Translations under genes and position numbers: made by a program | The notes under the pieces: model-generated | Told to the model about the DNA's origin: nothing | Databases searched by the model: none | The model's input: the letters and a program-made list of their open reading frames with translations, nothing else | Assembly (NCBI GenBank): GCA_016801845.1 | Contig: CM028906.1 | Coordinates: forward strand, 3,396,501-3,460,500 | Reading direction: 5' to 3' | Origin: Polydactylus sextarius | Taxonomy: Eukaryota; Chordata; Actinopteri; Polynemidae | Length of the DNA stretch: 64,000 nucleotides | Part shown: one piece after another, positions 51,727-64,000 of the stretch | Layout: each line of letters starts with the position of its first letter | Position numbering within the stretch: the stretch's first letter is position 1

Positions 51727-52279
51727 GGACTCTCCCAGTTCTTACAATCCTCGGCCAAGTTTGTAACAGCATTATGGGCATGAGATCTTGTGCACAGACT
51801 TTGGCTCCTTCCACTGCAGCTGAGGATCAAACTGGCTTCATTCTAATTTACTTGGCATTATATTTGGCAGGATATTAAAACCACTGGTGGACTAGAGGTT
51901 TAATTTTTCTACACTTAAAAGACTTTATCGTTCTCAATCATCATGCAACACGGGCTCCACAAGAAAATGTCAGCATCGCACAAATCTGCATAATCAAGAA
52001 TAATTTGTTCAGTGTTTTCAATACATTCAGTGTTTTTCAACAGTGCATTATCACCATTTGTCCAATTATAATATAGTTCCAAAAAACAGAGAATGAGGGA
52101 ATGAGCTACACTATATGATACAGATATGATTTCGAATGGTCCAGACCAAATGTTTAACTTTCACCTCCATCTATGTTCACAAGTTTGAAAATATGTTGCC
52201 AGCTGGTCCCTCCCCTTCCACTACAAAGCCAAGTTGACAACTGCCAAGTGTCCAGTTATTGGCATCATCCTCCACATGA

Positions 52280-52602
52280 CAGTATGCCCTGCAGCACCCC
52301 AGAAAATGCTATGAAAAATTTGGAGGAACATGTTAAGGAGCCCAAGGTCTTGACTCCTAAAATCTAATCTGGACTAAGCATCTGCAGGATGTGTTGGAAT
52401 CAGTCAGATCTAGTGAGGCCCTGCCCACAACACATAAACCCCAAAGAATTTGTTGCCAATGTGATGGTGCCAGAAACTACCATGACACCCCCAGGGGCCC
52501 CATGTCAATGGCCTGATAGGTCAGAGGTGTCTATTGGTACAAGACATACCTCCACTATCCAAGTATAAGGCAGATGGTTTTTATAGTGGCTTACTGGTTT
52601 AT
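52280..52602 (+). pseudogene. old Tc1-type transposase 3' region, heavily decayed
   Basis: Word by word the sequence follows the 3' half of a second fish Tc1-type family. GGAGGAACATGTTAAGGAGC corresponds to the EEHxKE stretch, then AAGGTCTTGACTCC, then GCATCTGCAGGATGTGTTGG corresponds to EHLWDVL, then GAGGCCC, then TGGTGCCAGAAACTACC, AGGGGCCCCATGTC and GGTCAGAGGTGTC. The right end, TGGTTTTTATAGTGGCTTAC up to TTTATA, resembles a degraded terminus. No frame stays open for long. This family is distinct from the 28.7/42.2 kb copies. Identification is by eye and memory. Confidence 0.55.
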
Positions 52603-54407
52603 AGCGTACTGAAATAATGCTGCTGAGTCAGTCAGGTTGAAAACATTTTAACTAGCATGTGACTGTGGAAGTAGGTGAATTAAGATGCAGCATTTTCTCA
52701 TAAAAAACAAAAAAACAAAAAAAACTGCACTTCGCTACTTGACACCTTTCTTTGCTCTGATTGGTTGTGGTCTATTCATGTTGTAAATTTAGGTCTGGTC
52801 CCATTGACAATGTGACTTCCAATAGTGAAAATTAACCACAAACTTCCAGACCCATTTGCAAATGCAAATTTCGTCTGAAGACACCAGGCTGTCTTTAGAG
52901 GCCAATTGATCAGTTTTACAGAACTGTGTAAATTTCACATCACATCAATCCCTTCTATGTAATGGGCCATAATGATGGTAACCTCATCAGTGCTGAATAT
53001 GCTGCATCATTAGAAGAAAAACTGCTTCCGTCTGCTTCATTTTTAGAGCTAAAAAATGCTGATTTTTTTTCATTTTGAAAAAATATTGGAGATGCCCCCG
53101 AGATTAATCGCTAATTATCTACAGAACAGAAAGAGAATTAGAGATGCTCAGTGTGTGGTGATGAAAATGAGTGGTGATTTAGTAAGAAGGAGGAAACACA
53201 TGGGTTCTGAAGTGGTTGAAATTTTTAGGACTTATTGCTTCAATGGTGGATTCATACACTGCACCTACACACTATTGATTTCTGGGTCATTCCTCTTAGG
53301 CCAATGTCGGGAAGGGCCTCTCTTATGAATACACGCTGACTTTAGATTATTTGAATGGATTTTAAAAATGGATTCACCTAAAGAGATGATTATGACTTGA
53401 TGACTCATTCCCTCCCTCATTCCAATGTTACAATTTTTACTCTCACAAAAAAATTTGCCAAAGCCTCGAGACTAAAACTCATTTTAATTAGTCAGCCTGA
53501 GTTCATTACCTCAGAAACGTGTCCCTTACTTCTTAGGGGGTCAACATTACCGTATGAGCATCACTCTCTCGCCACCTCAGTGGTTCTGCAATATGAACCA
53601 CTGTCCCCCTATGGATGCTAAGGTATGTGCGGTGCAAAATGGAGACCTAATTGGAAATGATCGTTGACAGAAGTTTGAACCACAGGGTCCCTTAATGATC
53701 CAGGCAGCAGTTGGATCAGAGGGAGCCCCTGCGCTACCTGTGAAAGGCATTTAGAGTAGATGACAGCAGTGCAAGCCCTGCTGCGGGGCTGAGGGGTTAC
53801 AGCCATGTTGTGCTCAAAGTGATGCAGGGTGGCAGGCAGGGACTGTGAGAGAGAGAAAGATGCAGAAGTAAGAAGAGAAGGCTCTTTGACAGATGAAAGA
53901 CTGGAAATGGAGCCGGCAGTAGCTCAGATGTCATGTAAGAAAATTGTGCCCAGTTCTGAGGTGTAATTTAGGATCGTCTTTCTAATAGCAGAAGAAACTT
54001 CATGTGTAGGTAGCAACATTTTAAGATGCTCCATTTACTTTTAAGCGTAAATGTTGCACCAATGTGAAATATCAATTATGACTCTTACCCGGCTAACTTC
54101 TAAAACACATATAGACTTGTCATATCTAAAGATTCGATACACAAGCTGTGAAGCACTGACATGTATTCTTTATTTAATACACTTCCCAAATTACATTAGG
54201 CTCTCACAAACAACACAATATTTGTTATTTTTCACAGACTGCTATACCTGCAACCAAACAACAGTGTAATTACTGTCTGTGCCCTGGATAGAACTGATAG
54301 AACCACTGCTACCAGAATGGTAGCAGTGATATGTTCGCAGAATCTCACTGTTTAATTTACCCTCCCCAGCATTTAGCTATGTTGCTGCATGATAAAATGT
54401 TGTACTA
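52603..54407. other. unique DNA, no gene seen
   Basis: No recognised gene. A perfect 11-bp-stem hairpin with a 3-base loop is at 54304-54328. The A-rich run AAAAAACAAAAAAAC lies near 52703-52724. Confidence 0.5.
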
Positions 54408-54690
54408 TCCATTCATCCATCCATCTGCTCATTCATTTTTTGAGCTGCGTATCCAGGATTCGGTCACAGTGGCAGAAGGTTAAGCAAGGTAGTCCACATG
54501 TCTCTCTCTCCACAGTAACACTTTCCAGCTCCTCCTGTAAGATCCCAAGGTGTTAACAGGCTAGATGAGATTTATTCTGTGTTTCTGGGTCCCTAAGGTC
54601 TCTATAAAACCTCCATCAGAAGGCATCCTGATCAGATGCTCATATTACCTCAACTGCTTTCGAGTACTCCCTCCGGTCGCTCAAACTCCT
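54408..54690 (-). pseudogene. Rex/RTE-type LINE 3' end, antisense, decayed
   Basis: On the plus strand the fragment opens with CCATTCATCCATCCATCTGC (the complement of the GGATGGATG 3' tail). It continues with TCGGTCACAGTGGCAGAAGG, TTTCCAGCTCCTCCTGTAAG, CAAGGTGTTAACAGGCTAGA and AGGCATCCTGATCAGATGCT, all familiar antisense words of this high-copy fish LINE. It is inserted opposite to the 47.4 kb and 13.6 kb pieces and cannot code. Family naming is from memory. Confidence 0.7.
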
Positions 54691-56674
54691 GCCAACCCTG
54701 TAAGAAACCCTCAGTCTCAATGTGTTTCTTTCACAAGAAAAGCAGACGCAGAAGATACGTTTAAATCATAAGATTCTGTCATTAATGACAAAATAGTCCT
54801 CCCAAAAGTAGATGAAGGTTAAGCTGAACACTTTGCCATGTAATGCAACCCAGTAAAATGTAGGGAATGTGCGGAAAAATGTGAAATGCTTCTGCTGCTG
54901 CAGTTTGAATGTTACTTGGTGTTAGAAGTGTGGCACCCCAGAGACACCGACCGTTTTATAACACTTTTTCTTTCTTATATCTACAGTCGAGACAAAAATT
55001 ACACTCCAGGCAGCCACATCCTCCAGCCATCTTGACTTATTGTCTAAAGAAAAGAAAAAAACTAAGGAAGAACTTGTTAAGTGAGCTCATGACCCAGGTC
55101 TTAAATATGACTGTATGTGCCAACAGTGATGATAATCCCCCAAGGCAGAATCACCGCAGGCGGACTTGTCCAACCAGTGTCATTTGCTCGTCGCCTTAGG
55201 TCTTAGGATGCAAGAGCGTCAAATTTTCCTTCCATCTATCAACCAGAATGAATCGAACAGTGGTGGAGTCAATACAACCATCCATAATGCAAAGTTAACT
55301 GACAAGGTGACACTTTAATGAAAATAACTGAAAGTACCCCTTGGCTCTTTAGCTGTTGAATGATGATGACTGGCAAATTTTCATCATACTGCAGACAAAG
55401 TCTGGAACATTGTGTCTTCTTGTATCGTAGTACAAAAACCAAACATGCCATGAATATTCTGAAGAAACTGCAGAAACGAACATTATAAGTATTTTAAACA
55501 TCCACTATTAAGCTATAACGATGACTTAGAGTTGGAGTTGACAAGGTATTGACTGTTTGTTGAATCAAATCTGCCATGTGTATTGAATCAGCCTCAAATC
55601 GTCATTCGGAAAGGAAGGTGAAAAGAGCAAAAAGCCTGAATGACATATGTGTTTATTTTTCTGTATATACATATTCTGAGATTTTGAAATATCATGAGAA
55701 AGGTACATAGTGAACCCAGGACAGTCGGGGTACACTAACCTTTTCAGAGAACATCGATTTCATGTTCAAATTGAGATCTTTTGGAAATCCACAGAGAAAC
55801 GTCCTCACAAACTTCTCTGTTGGAGAAAATAGTCCATCATTGATTACTGCAGGACCTCAAGCTTTTAGAACGGTAAGCAGTTTCTTACACTATATTCCTT
55901 CATCGGGTTTGAGCTGTTTTTCACAATTGACTGAGTTGAGCTCGTTTACTCACTGCAGTGTACAGAGAGTTCACTTTTTATCTATTGTCATAAACAAGAT
56001 GTTCGTCTTCAAGGCTTACAACTGACACAACAAATACAGGAGTTACTTTTGCCCTGTTTGGTCTTTTTCCTGCCAACTTTCTACAAAAGCTATAAATGAA
56101 GGCAACAAAATGATGATAGGTCGGTATGGAAGGTGTTGCATGGGTTGGTATGGGAGGTGTTGTCCTCACTAAGCTTTCCTTTACCTTTTATCCTTTACCA
56201 TTGGAGGAATCATGCAACCCTCTCTGAGTGAAAAAGACTGTGTAAACCCTTGCTTGATAAAGCAGATCTACCAGAGTTTTTCTGATATTGGACGACTGTT
56301 AAACTTTGTTCGCTTTTGCGTCTATTTAAAATATTTAGTTTCATCATAAAAATGTGGTTTAAGTCAATTTTAACCACTTCTGTCAGACAACCACAAACTG
56401 ATCTGTGTGCAAAAGGATTATGATGCCAAGGACAGGTGACAACACAAAATGGACCATTACTGTTTTCTTCTGCGTTTGAATATTTCTGGAAACATTTGGA
56501 ATAGTAAAAGTATACAACTCCACAAAAGTTTGGTAGTTCTTAGATATTCTAATGCAGAAAAGTTATATATTATACATTTTAATATAATGAAGCCTCTTGA
56601 ACCCTTGTTTCTGTGTGCAATTACATTATTCCCCAGCTGCTCAAGCCTGAGATAATGAGGTAGAATATTGGATA

Positions 56675-56678
<4 letters not shown>

Positions 56679-56707
<29 letters not shown>
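56679..56707. repeat. (AT)14 microsatellite
   Basis: A perfect AT run. Confidence 0.95.
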
Positions 56708-56708
<1 letters not shown>

Positions 56709-57420
56709 CTGGTGTGGAGTAAGTCTTGGTCTGTATAACAAGTACATACCCGTGCATGAGTCTGTTAAGATGACACACATCCCTAAAGGTCATTTATATC
56801 CATTTTAGTATCTGTTCTGCCATTCTGCCATGTCATTTTACTGCTACTTACACACAGAATCTGTGTCAGGTGCAGCATTTTGTATATTGATACGTACTGT
56901 TCATCCTTGAAATATGTTCTGGCCCAGAATAACACTGCAACTAGGCAATGAGTTAGTGTTTTTAGTTGTTTTGTTTTTTTGTTTTTTTTGTTTTTTTACA
57001 TCTGGAGTCAAACCAATTAAGCCAAGAAGGTTAAACAGATGGAAGTGCTAAATCATCTGCTGAATTTAGGGCACGTATTACCTTCTTTCAGGAGTCTCAT
57101 GTGAAAGTTTTACATCGCTATATTAAAGTGAAATGGGTCATGTATGCTTCAGGGGAAGTCTGGAGGGATTATGATTTTTAATAAATTAATCAGATTCTGT
57201 GACACTGCTGACCCCAATGTAGCAAGCTGTAGCTTTTTTTTTTTTTTTTAATATACATCTGTAATTCTGAGCAAACTTTATGGTTTGTTTTTGCCAGGAA
57301 TGGGTGGGTGGGGGAGGTAGATGTAATAGTGGACTGCCAGACATTATACTGTGCTTTGCTTGGCAGGGTCAGTTATGAGCTCAGATATCTGCACAGTAAT
57401 GCCTGCCAATACGTTGTGAA

Positions 57421-57432
57421 ATAAATAAATAA

Positions 57433-57506
<74 letters not shown>
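57421..57506. repeat. compound (AAAT)n(AT)n(GA)n microsatellite
   Basis: AAAT units lead into an AT run of about 50 bases, which switches directly to a GA run at about 57482-57506. Confidence 0.96.
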
Positions 57507-60036
57507 AATACCCACAGGTTCACACAATAAGAATTTAAGGTGTTGTGTGGATGTTTGCTGTAATTTTCTATTGACAATTCAGGGAAAATATAAGGTTTTA
57601 TTTATGTGACTTTTTAGACCACTATGATGATTCCCAATATAGATTTTTTTTTTAAATTGCCCATGTGTTGGTCATATTTTCCTTCTACACTATTGACTGC
57701 TGTTTGTAATCACAGCATCAACAGTGCAGTTTAAGATGGATTTCCTTCTGCAGAAGCAAGAAAGCTCAAACACATCACAAATGTCACATAATAACATGAC
57801 AAATAAGACTAATGCAAAGCTTAGAAATGTTTAAAGGCATCAAAGTCTTAATTCATTTGCACATGATCATTTGCATATTAAGTCCACAAAATTGAATTAT
57901 AAGCAGCATCATTCTGCTCAAACTCATGCATTTAAAGGACACTGTGAGTGGTGAGTGGTGATAAGAATGCACTGATTCAACCAACCTCTCAGTTCATGGC
58001 ATTTTAAAAAATGTACTATAAACATATATCATTACCAGACACCTTTCTATAAACAAAGGCATCTTTTCGATTTCTAATAACATTCTAACATTCATTCTAA
58101 TAACAGCAGTTCAAATATTAAAGCCAGACTCAGTTAGACACAATCTTATTACATACGTTTGCTTCAAATGCAGCCGCTCTGTGGCAGCCTCAAAAACAGA
58201 GGGTACTGTACTGTATCAAACACTTTAGACAAAAATCAATAAACACAAAACCGAAAGAGCAATGCAATTCTCCCTTTTCTATCCAGGGAACAGAGTATGC
58301 CATTTAATAAATAAATGAGCAGTGTGCAGAATCATTTTTCATCGTAGGTACAAGCACACAGTCACTAGTTTAGTGTCAGTAATCAATAAACAGTGCATTT
58401 GTCCAAAATTTGCTGTATGTGTCAGTTTTTATTACAGCAGACATCAGGGGGGAAATTTTATCAAGCCTGCTCTCAGGGGTTTTTACACAAAAACTTTCTC
58501 TGTCTCCTTAAATGTTATCCTTCTTTACTGTACCTTTCACACTCTACTCAATTTGTTAAATGTAAAATGTTAAGCTGAGAGCTCTTAGGCATGTTAAGAG
58601 TGAGAGTTAAGCTCTTAGGCATGTAACTGGAGTCTCTGTCACCATCTGTCATCTTCCAGAACAGCACGGTCGTACAAATACTGCAGCCAATTTTAGTTCT
58701 TTATGTCTCAGGGTGCAGTGGGGACCTCTGACTTGGTAAGACGAAGCAATAACCTTTTAAATTTGAAGAGGTTGAAATTGACTTTCTTTCCCATAAGCGT
58801 AAACTAACAACATGGTTCACACTGTGAAAGCTGCTAAAATTGGGAAACATTTTTGTTAAATGTCAGTTAAATGTCATTAATAATCTCTGCATTACTTCCT
58901 TCTTATACTTAAGTTGGTTTGCAAAAACTTTAAACAGAATTCATGCCATCCTCTGAGGAGACATTGCTACTGATTGGCTCTGAAGGTTAAGCTTTTCTAA
59001 ATTCATATTTGTTTTAGCTGCAGACTTGAGAGCTAATTCCAGAGTCCATTTGTCATCAGAAGGTGCCGGGATTGTTTTATTACATGGATCTGAACCTCTG
59101 GAGAGAGCATGGCTTTTGCTAAATTTCCGGAGCACGACAGGCCAGCGAACGTCTGAGTGCTGTACTGTTGGGTTTGATTAAGGAGGTCACCTTCAGCTCA
59201 GAGGGGGATAACTATAAAGGACTCCTCCTGTAACTTGTTTTACTAAAAGCATTAATTGGCTTTGCCACTCTAAAATTGCAGTTGGTACATGTCTGAGGAT
59301 CTGGAAACAGTTCAGACACCAATTTGTTTTCTTGTTAGGCCTCAGAAGCAGAGGTAACACTGTCCTCTTTCTCTGACTGGAGCTGTTTCCTCACGGCTAC
59401 AGCTTAAGGTATTTATATATTTGAGGAGGCCAGAGCAGAAACTTTATTCTGATGTTACTTTTTTTTTTTTTGTACCTCCTGAATTAAGAACATTTATTAT
59501 GTACACTTGTAATATGTACACATGAGCTAAAGCTCTCTCTTTTCACATACAGCAGGAAAAATATCATGTATTTGCTTCTCACTTTCATTTTAAGTGGATG
59601 ATAATAAACAGATATACAGTGAAGTGTGCAGTGGGTGGATTTTATTTCCAACACACAGAAAAACAATCTAATTCTCTTTCTGTCCCGAGTAAAGCAATAA
59701 ACTGAATGAAGCTGAACGACACAATACAAGCTACAGTTCAAATGACATTAATGGACCGTTGTGGTAATGATGAATTCTGCTGCCATGTTTTTTTGTATCT
59801 CATTTGTTTATGTCACCATATAGTTTTGCTTTTTGTTTTTTGTTGTTTTAAACAAGGTCTCATACCTATTCATTCACATTTCACTTTGATTTGTTGTTGT
59901 TAATTCACTGTACCTCAATTGTAGCTCAGGGATTTACAGACACTTTAACTATTTTTGAAAGATTTTTTTATGTATATTTCAGAGTCTCCCTATTTATTTT
60001 TATTTAACCTTCACACACCCTGTTTTGTTTCTACAA

Positions 60037-60053
60037 AAAAAAAAAAAAAAAAT
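60037..60053. repeat. poly-A run
   Basis: About 17 consecutive A. Confidence 0.85.
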
Positions 60054-61296
60054 TCCTGTTTTGATGGCTTTTCAAAATGAGCCAATTAGACGTGAAAAGA
60101 TATTCTAATTACTGCCTTTTCTCCACTGAGCACTTTTAAAATGAAAAATGGCAAAAGAAAGAAATAATTGAAGCAAGATTTGAGCCAAACAAATAATAAT
60201 AAAAGCCACTGGTTTTCAAGATAGGCATGTTAATATGAGTCAGTGTTTGTGCCTGTGAATAAATATCACCAGGCACTTTTTTTTCTCACACACCCAGCAG
60301 ATCAGGACACAGTTCTACTGTCGATTGTACAAACATGAGTTTGTTTACATGAGGGACGCAAGGAAGTGGATAATTTGCTGAGATATGGGTCTTTGCGGTC
60401 AATGAATTATGAGATTTTTATGAAATTGCTTTGAGTTGACCTTCATCTGAGAAGAAGAGTTTTGTTGGAGCTGTGCCACAGACACACTGGTCAGCCAAGC
60501 CTGGTGTCGGTTCCCGGGAGATTTTGGTTTGTTGACTCATTTGACTTTGTTTTGTTTTGCTGCTGCTTGGCATGGCTGAACAAATTGCTGTAATGTCATT
60601 GTGCAGTGATGTAGCCATGCTTGATGAGTTGCTCTATGCATCCTCCATCACAGTCCTCCAGAGTATCGCGTGATGGATTGAGCAGACGGCACAAGCTTCC
60701 AATAACAAGTACAGTAAATGACGGTTGGAGAGCAGCTGAAGCGCCTGAGAGTACAGAGTCAAATCAAAGAAAGAAATGAGTTGTAAAAAATGTCAGTGGC
60801 TGTTGTTACTAGCTGGCCTCCAGAGCTCCACTCAGACCTCGGCCTTCAATAAAGATTTGTGCAACCCTCGACTCAGACTCAATTAAGCTTCGATTATGCA
60901 TTAAATTATAAAGTGCAACTTAGGATTTCCTGTTTAGAGTTAGATAAAATAAAGCCAAACAACCCATTAAGTTTGAGCTCTAATTCAGAGTATCATGTGT
61001 TTTCTGACTGTCTAAAATAGAAACAGCTTCCCACGCTGTTTGGATCATTATTTTTTAAATTATAGTATAGATTTATCTACATGGCTTCAAATCAAACAGC
61101 GTACACATTACGGCCCCTAGTCCTACTGTTAGAAATCATGTGTATGGTTATTTGCTTATTATTGTAAATATCTTGCACAAAGAGGTTAGAGCAGGCAAAT
61201 TTAACTCCTATGCAAAGGGGGATGCAGAAAAAGAGTGCTACTAAAGAGAGCTTACATTCCCTAAATGCATAAACAGGTGGGCATTATCCACATCAT

Positions 61297-61320
61297 AAAA
61301 AAAAAAAAAAAACAAAAAAA
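61297..61320. repeat. poly-A run with one C
   Basis: Sixteen A, one C, then seven A. No retroposon body was recognised upstream. Confidence 0.9.
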
Positions 61321-61462
61321 CATTGTGTGTCGTCCTGTTCTCACACCTTAGTGAGCTGTTTCATCTTCTGCTGCTAACAATATGAGAATGGTGTTGAAAC
61401 AGTCAAAACTGAAAAAGGTTTGCCTTAAAATCCGACATGAGCCCTTTTTTCCAGAACTGTGA

Positions 61463-61560
61463 ACTATAGACTGTATATGAAGCTGGACAATATGCCAGCT
61501 CCCCAAAGTGAAGCTCCACAGATTCTGTCACCAGCACAAGATGGCAGTGCTTATATCCAA
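61463..61560 (+). repeat. interspersed repeat fragment (ACTATAGACTGTATATGAAG type)
   Basis: The sequence ACTATAGACTGTATATGAAG, then TGGACAATATGCCAGCTCCC and CAAAGTGAAGC, matches in order a repeat I recall as abundant in teleosts (ATAGACTGTATATAAAGATGG consensus). It resembles 4854-4875. Ends and class are undetermined. Confidence 0.45.
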
Positions 61561-64000
61561 AATATTTTATTTTCGTTTTTCTTTTTAATCATGGAAGGAA
61601 GAGGGAGCACCGGAGAAGCCGAGGAATCCATCTATGGGGAGAAACTAAGAGGGGTGAGGGGAATTACTTTTACATGACATGTTTACTCAACACTCTCTCT
61701 CCAATGTGACAGTTTTTGGCTTTTGTGTGTTGCTCCATTTAAGTCTGTTGATTTAAGTCTCTGCTGTTTTCCTGGAGATTTCTTGGGAAAGTCACTACAG
61801 ACGGACAGATCAGTGACCTCTGTGGGGTTTTTTCCTCACTTACTAAATGAACAAAGCAAATAAATAATAAGCTCCTCTGTGTGACATGCAGTGATGCCAC
61901 TGTCCTTGAAGGTCGGCCTGAGGAGAGACTAGTCTGATGAGGAGGCTGATCAGACCTTGAGAAGATCTACAATGACAGCATTCCCCCTCCATTACAACAC
62001 TGTCACTCTCTAAATACATGCAAGTAAACACACACACACATGATAGCAAGCACATACACACCCTCAGTGAGCAGCTCTCTATGCAGATTGACTATATAGG
62101 GCAGCCTCCTTCACTGTGTACAGCGGTGACATTGACACATGGCAACAGAGGAGATTCATTTCCTTGCAGAGTTGGTTTAGAGTTTATTTTAGGCCCAGGG
62201 GTTTCATGGAGCGGACCAGCTCACTACCCACTCCTGAAATGGGTGAACAACTGAGTGTGTGTGTTTGTGGCAAGGGAGTAGAGTTGCTTGTGTGTGTGCT
62301 TGCATGTATTTAGCATCCTTTTAAACCTTAGCTTCCAGCTGAAGTATTGCGCAATAAAAATCGCACCTCCTACTTCTCAGATTTATAACTCAGAGAGTAA
62401 AGTTCTGCAACAATCAGCAAAACATACCATTTCCTGTTATAGCACTTTTCCCAATGTCCATAAATCTCTAAATGCAAAATGTTTTTTATGTCTTTTAACT
62501 CTAGATCTCGCCTCATCATCAAATACTGAATTCCAAAAAAAAAAAAAAAAGTTTCATACAATACAAGAAAACTCATACCACAGCAGGTCTTATTAACATC
62601 AGCCACGTATCCATACCCAATTTCCACATAATTATTCCACTTGCTGTGTTAGCTTAGCTGCTTATAATTGGCATCAAATCATTATCAAGTAAACTGCACA
62701 AACACAGATGTTTTGTTCATGAGCAAACAAACTACTACTGACTGTGGTATCCAACGCACATCATGCTGCTAATTAAATGTGGGATACATGGGAGGGTGCA
62801 GGTCTATCTATGGTGAATTCACCATAGAGTGTGGCCAAGTCAGAGTTAAAGACTTACTCTATATTCAGTCTAAAACAGTAATGAACTGGTATGGACCAGT
62901 AATTGTTTAATCACAGCTATTTAAGGATGCGGGACAAACTGCAGAGTGAGTGTCTTTAAATGCTTTTTTTCTTTTAGCTTTCTCTGTGAGAGCCTGCTAT
63001 GTGTGTCCAGTGAGAACAGTGCTTCTGGCAAACTGCATGCATGAAAAACCCAACAAGTGAAATGACATACTGAATCAATACTGACGACAAACAAGGCAAA
63101 TATGGTAGAATAAGGCCTGTGGTGAAAATAACCAGAATTATCATTATCATTATCGTATCAAGACCAATCCAATCACCTTTTTTTTTGTTTGTTTGATTGC
63201 AGGTTCATCGACAACCATTCTTTTTTTCATATTGCCTTTAGATTACTTTGAAACAGTACAACAATCATAAAAATCATCATAGTGAGCACATTGCAGTAAT
63301 TGCTGTAGTAATAGTCATAAAATGTGCTTGTGCAGGTTCAAACAGCAGTGCATCTCCAACTGCATTGTGCTCACCCTTCCTCAGTGATCCTTCTGCACTG
63401 CCCCATCAATAATGTTCCCCACACAGGCCAACTCACACACACACAAAAAACGACAACAACAGAGACAAATTAGATTCTTACAAAGCGCTGCATAGATCAT
63501 AAATGACTTGGCACAGTCAGTGTAATGTGGAACATCACTCTGATGGCTGTATTATAACAATTTGGCACCAAACAAAAGAATAATTTTAAAGATGATGTTT
63601 TTATTTATCAGCTGTCAACTAGAAAATGCCAGAACTGACTTCGCTAATGGTGATGCAGCCGGTGGTACAGATTATACCAGCGGTGCAGAGCCACTTTTCT
63701 GCCAACTGAGTAACGATTTAGCCATTAACCCAAAACAGAGTGAGTTACTGGGTTTGTCTCCAGATTCACATTTGCCACCTGTTGGAGAAGACAAAAACAA
63801 AACAAAAAAAAAGTTCTCCAGTCAGTTTACTGACAGTTACTGTCAGTCTACTACTTGCATGTAGTTCACTGTACACACACACACACACACACACACACTG
63901 GGCTAAGCCACCATTCTCACAAATTCAAAAATAAAATGGTGATCTTTCTCTAGCTTTCTCTAGCTATAGCTATGATGGTGACCATTAAGTGTCCAGCATT
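61561..64000. other. unique DNA, no gene seen
   Basis: No gene recognised. A 22-bp perfect palindrome centred on GAATTC is at 62807-62828. Small CA runs lie near 62031-62040 and 63437-63447, and an A run near 62536-62551. Confidence 0.5.
63872..63898. repeat. (AC)13 microsatellite
   Basis: A perfect CA/AC run near the end of the window. Confidence 0.95.

Larger units (their letters stand above)
48147..52279. other. unique DNA with small repeats, no gene seen
   Basis: No gene recognised. A duplicated CAGTTTCCTGA lies near 49425-49450. The 49.72-49.99 kb block has high complexity and homeodomain-type TAATTAG and TTAATTGG words, as in vertebrate conserved non-coding elements; no alignment was possible. 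Confidence 0.5.
54700..61462. other. unique DNA with microsatellites, no gene seen
   Basis: No supported gene. An approximately 23-bp unit (GGTATGGAAGGTGTTGCATG type) is duplicated at about 56121-56165. GCTCTTAGGCATGT is duplicated at 58581 and 58611. T runs occur near 57234-57249 and 59459-59471. The 58.93-59.30 and 60.42-60.70 kb blocks have conserved-element-like composition. Confidence 0.5.

Noticed and set aside
1..64000. CRISPR array, operon or prokaryotic defence system
   Set aside because: No regularly spaced direct repeats of 25-40 bp with unique spacers and no packed co-directional genes. Repeat types and microsatellites point to a vertebrate genome.

Overview
The window looks like non-coding nuclear DNA from a teleost fish. 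It is A+T-rich, dense in long (AT)n and (CA)n microsatellites, and has no operon-like packing or ribosome-binding-site-led genes. The interspersed repeats are types known from fish genomes: an L2-type LINE 3' end with an (ATT)n tail, several pieces of a Rex/RTE-type LINE, Tc1/mariner copies with CACTGCCTGGCC inverted termini, and short terminal-inverted-repeat elements. The fish assignment is inference from repeat content recalled from memory; no database was searched. No complete protein-coding gene, tRNA, rRNA or CRISPR array was recognised. The sequence is best read as intergenic or long-intron DNA.

Layout. 1-8.3 kb is mostly unique A/T-rich DNA with an (AT)44 tract at 1987-2074 and one short G+C-richer open frame behind a good splice acceptor (2624-2757), the only plausible exon of a host gene. 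8.3-12.2 kb has one interspersed repeat scrap and a (CA)n tract. At 13.4-14.15 kb a Rex/RTE-like LINE 3' end lies between two inverted termini. 14.2-21.9 kb is largely unique, with blocks that read like conserved non-coding elements. 21.88-23.02 kb is a frameshifted L2-type LINE 3' end. 25.7-26.65 kb has an antisense Rex/RTE-like LINE remnant followed at once by a 311-bp inverted-repeat element.

Two Tc1/mariner derivatives at 28.7 and 42.2 kb are related, internally deleted copies of one non-autonomous family. Both carry Asp where Tc1 transposases normally have the third catalytic Glu, with a 36-residue spacing. A roughly 600-bp element at 38.02-38.62 kb carries a broken Myb/SANT-like coding segment. 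A 227-bp inverted-repeat element lies at 43.68 kb and shares its termini with the pair at 13.4/14.15 kb. More Rex/RTE-like LINE pieces lie at 47.4 kb (+) and 54.4 kb (-), and an unrelated, heavily decayed Tc1-type transposase piece at 52.28-52.60 kb. The rest, to 64 kb, is unique-looking DNA broken by microsatellites.

Nothing here works together as a pathway. The main biology is transposon history: four fragments of one LINE family on both strands, a two-copy deleted Tc1 family, and short inverted-repeat elements. No novel multi-gene system was found.
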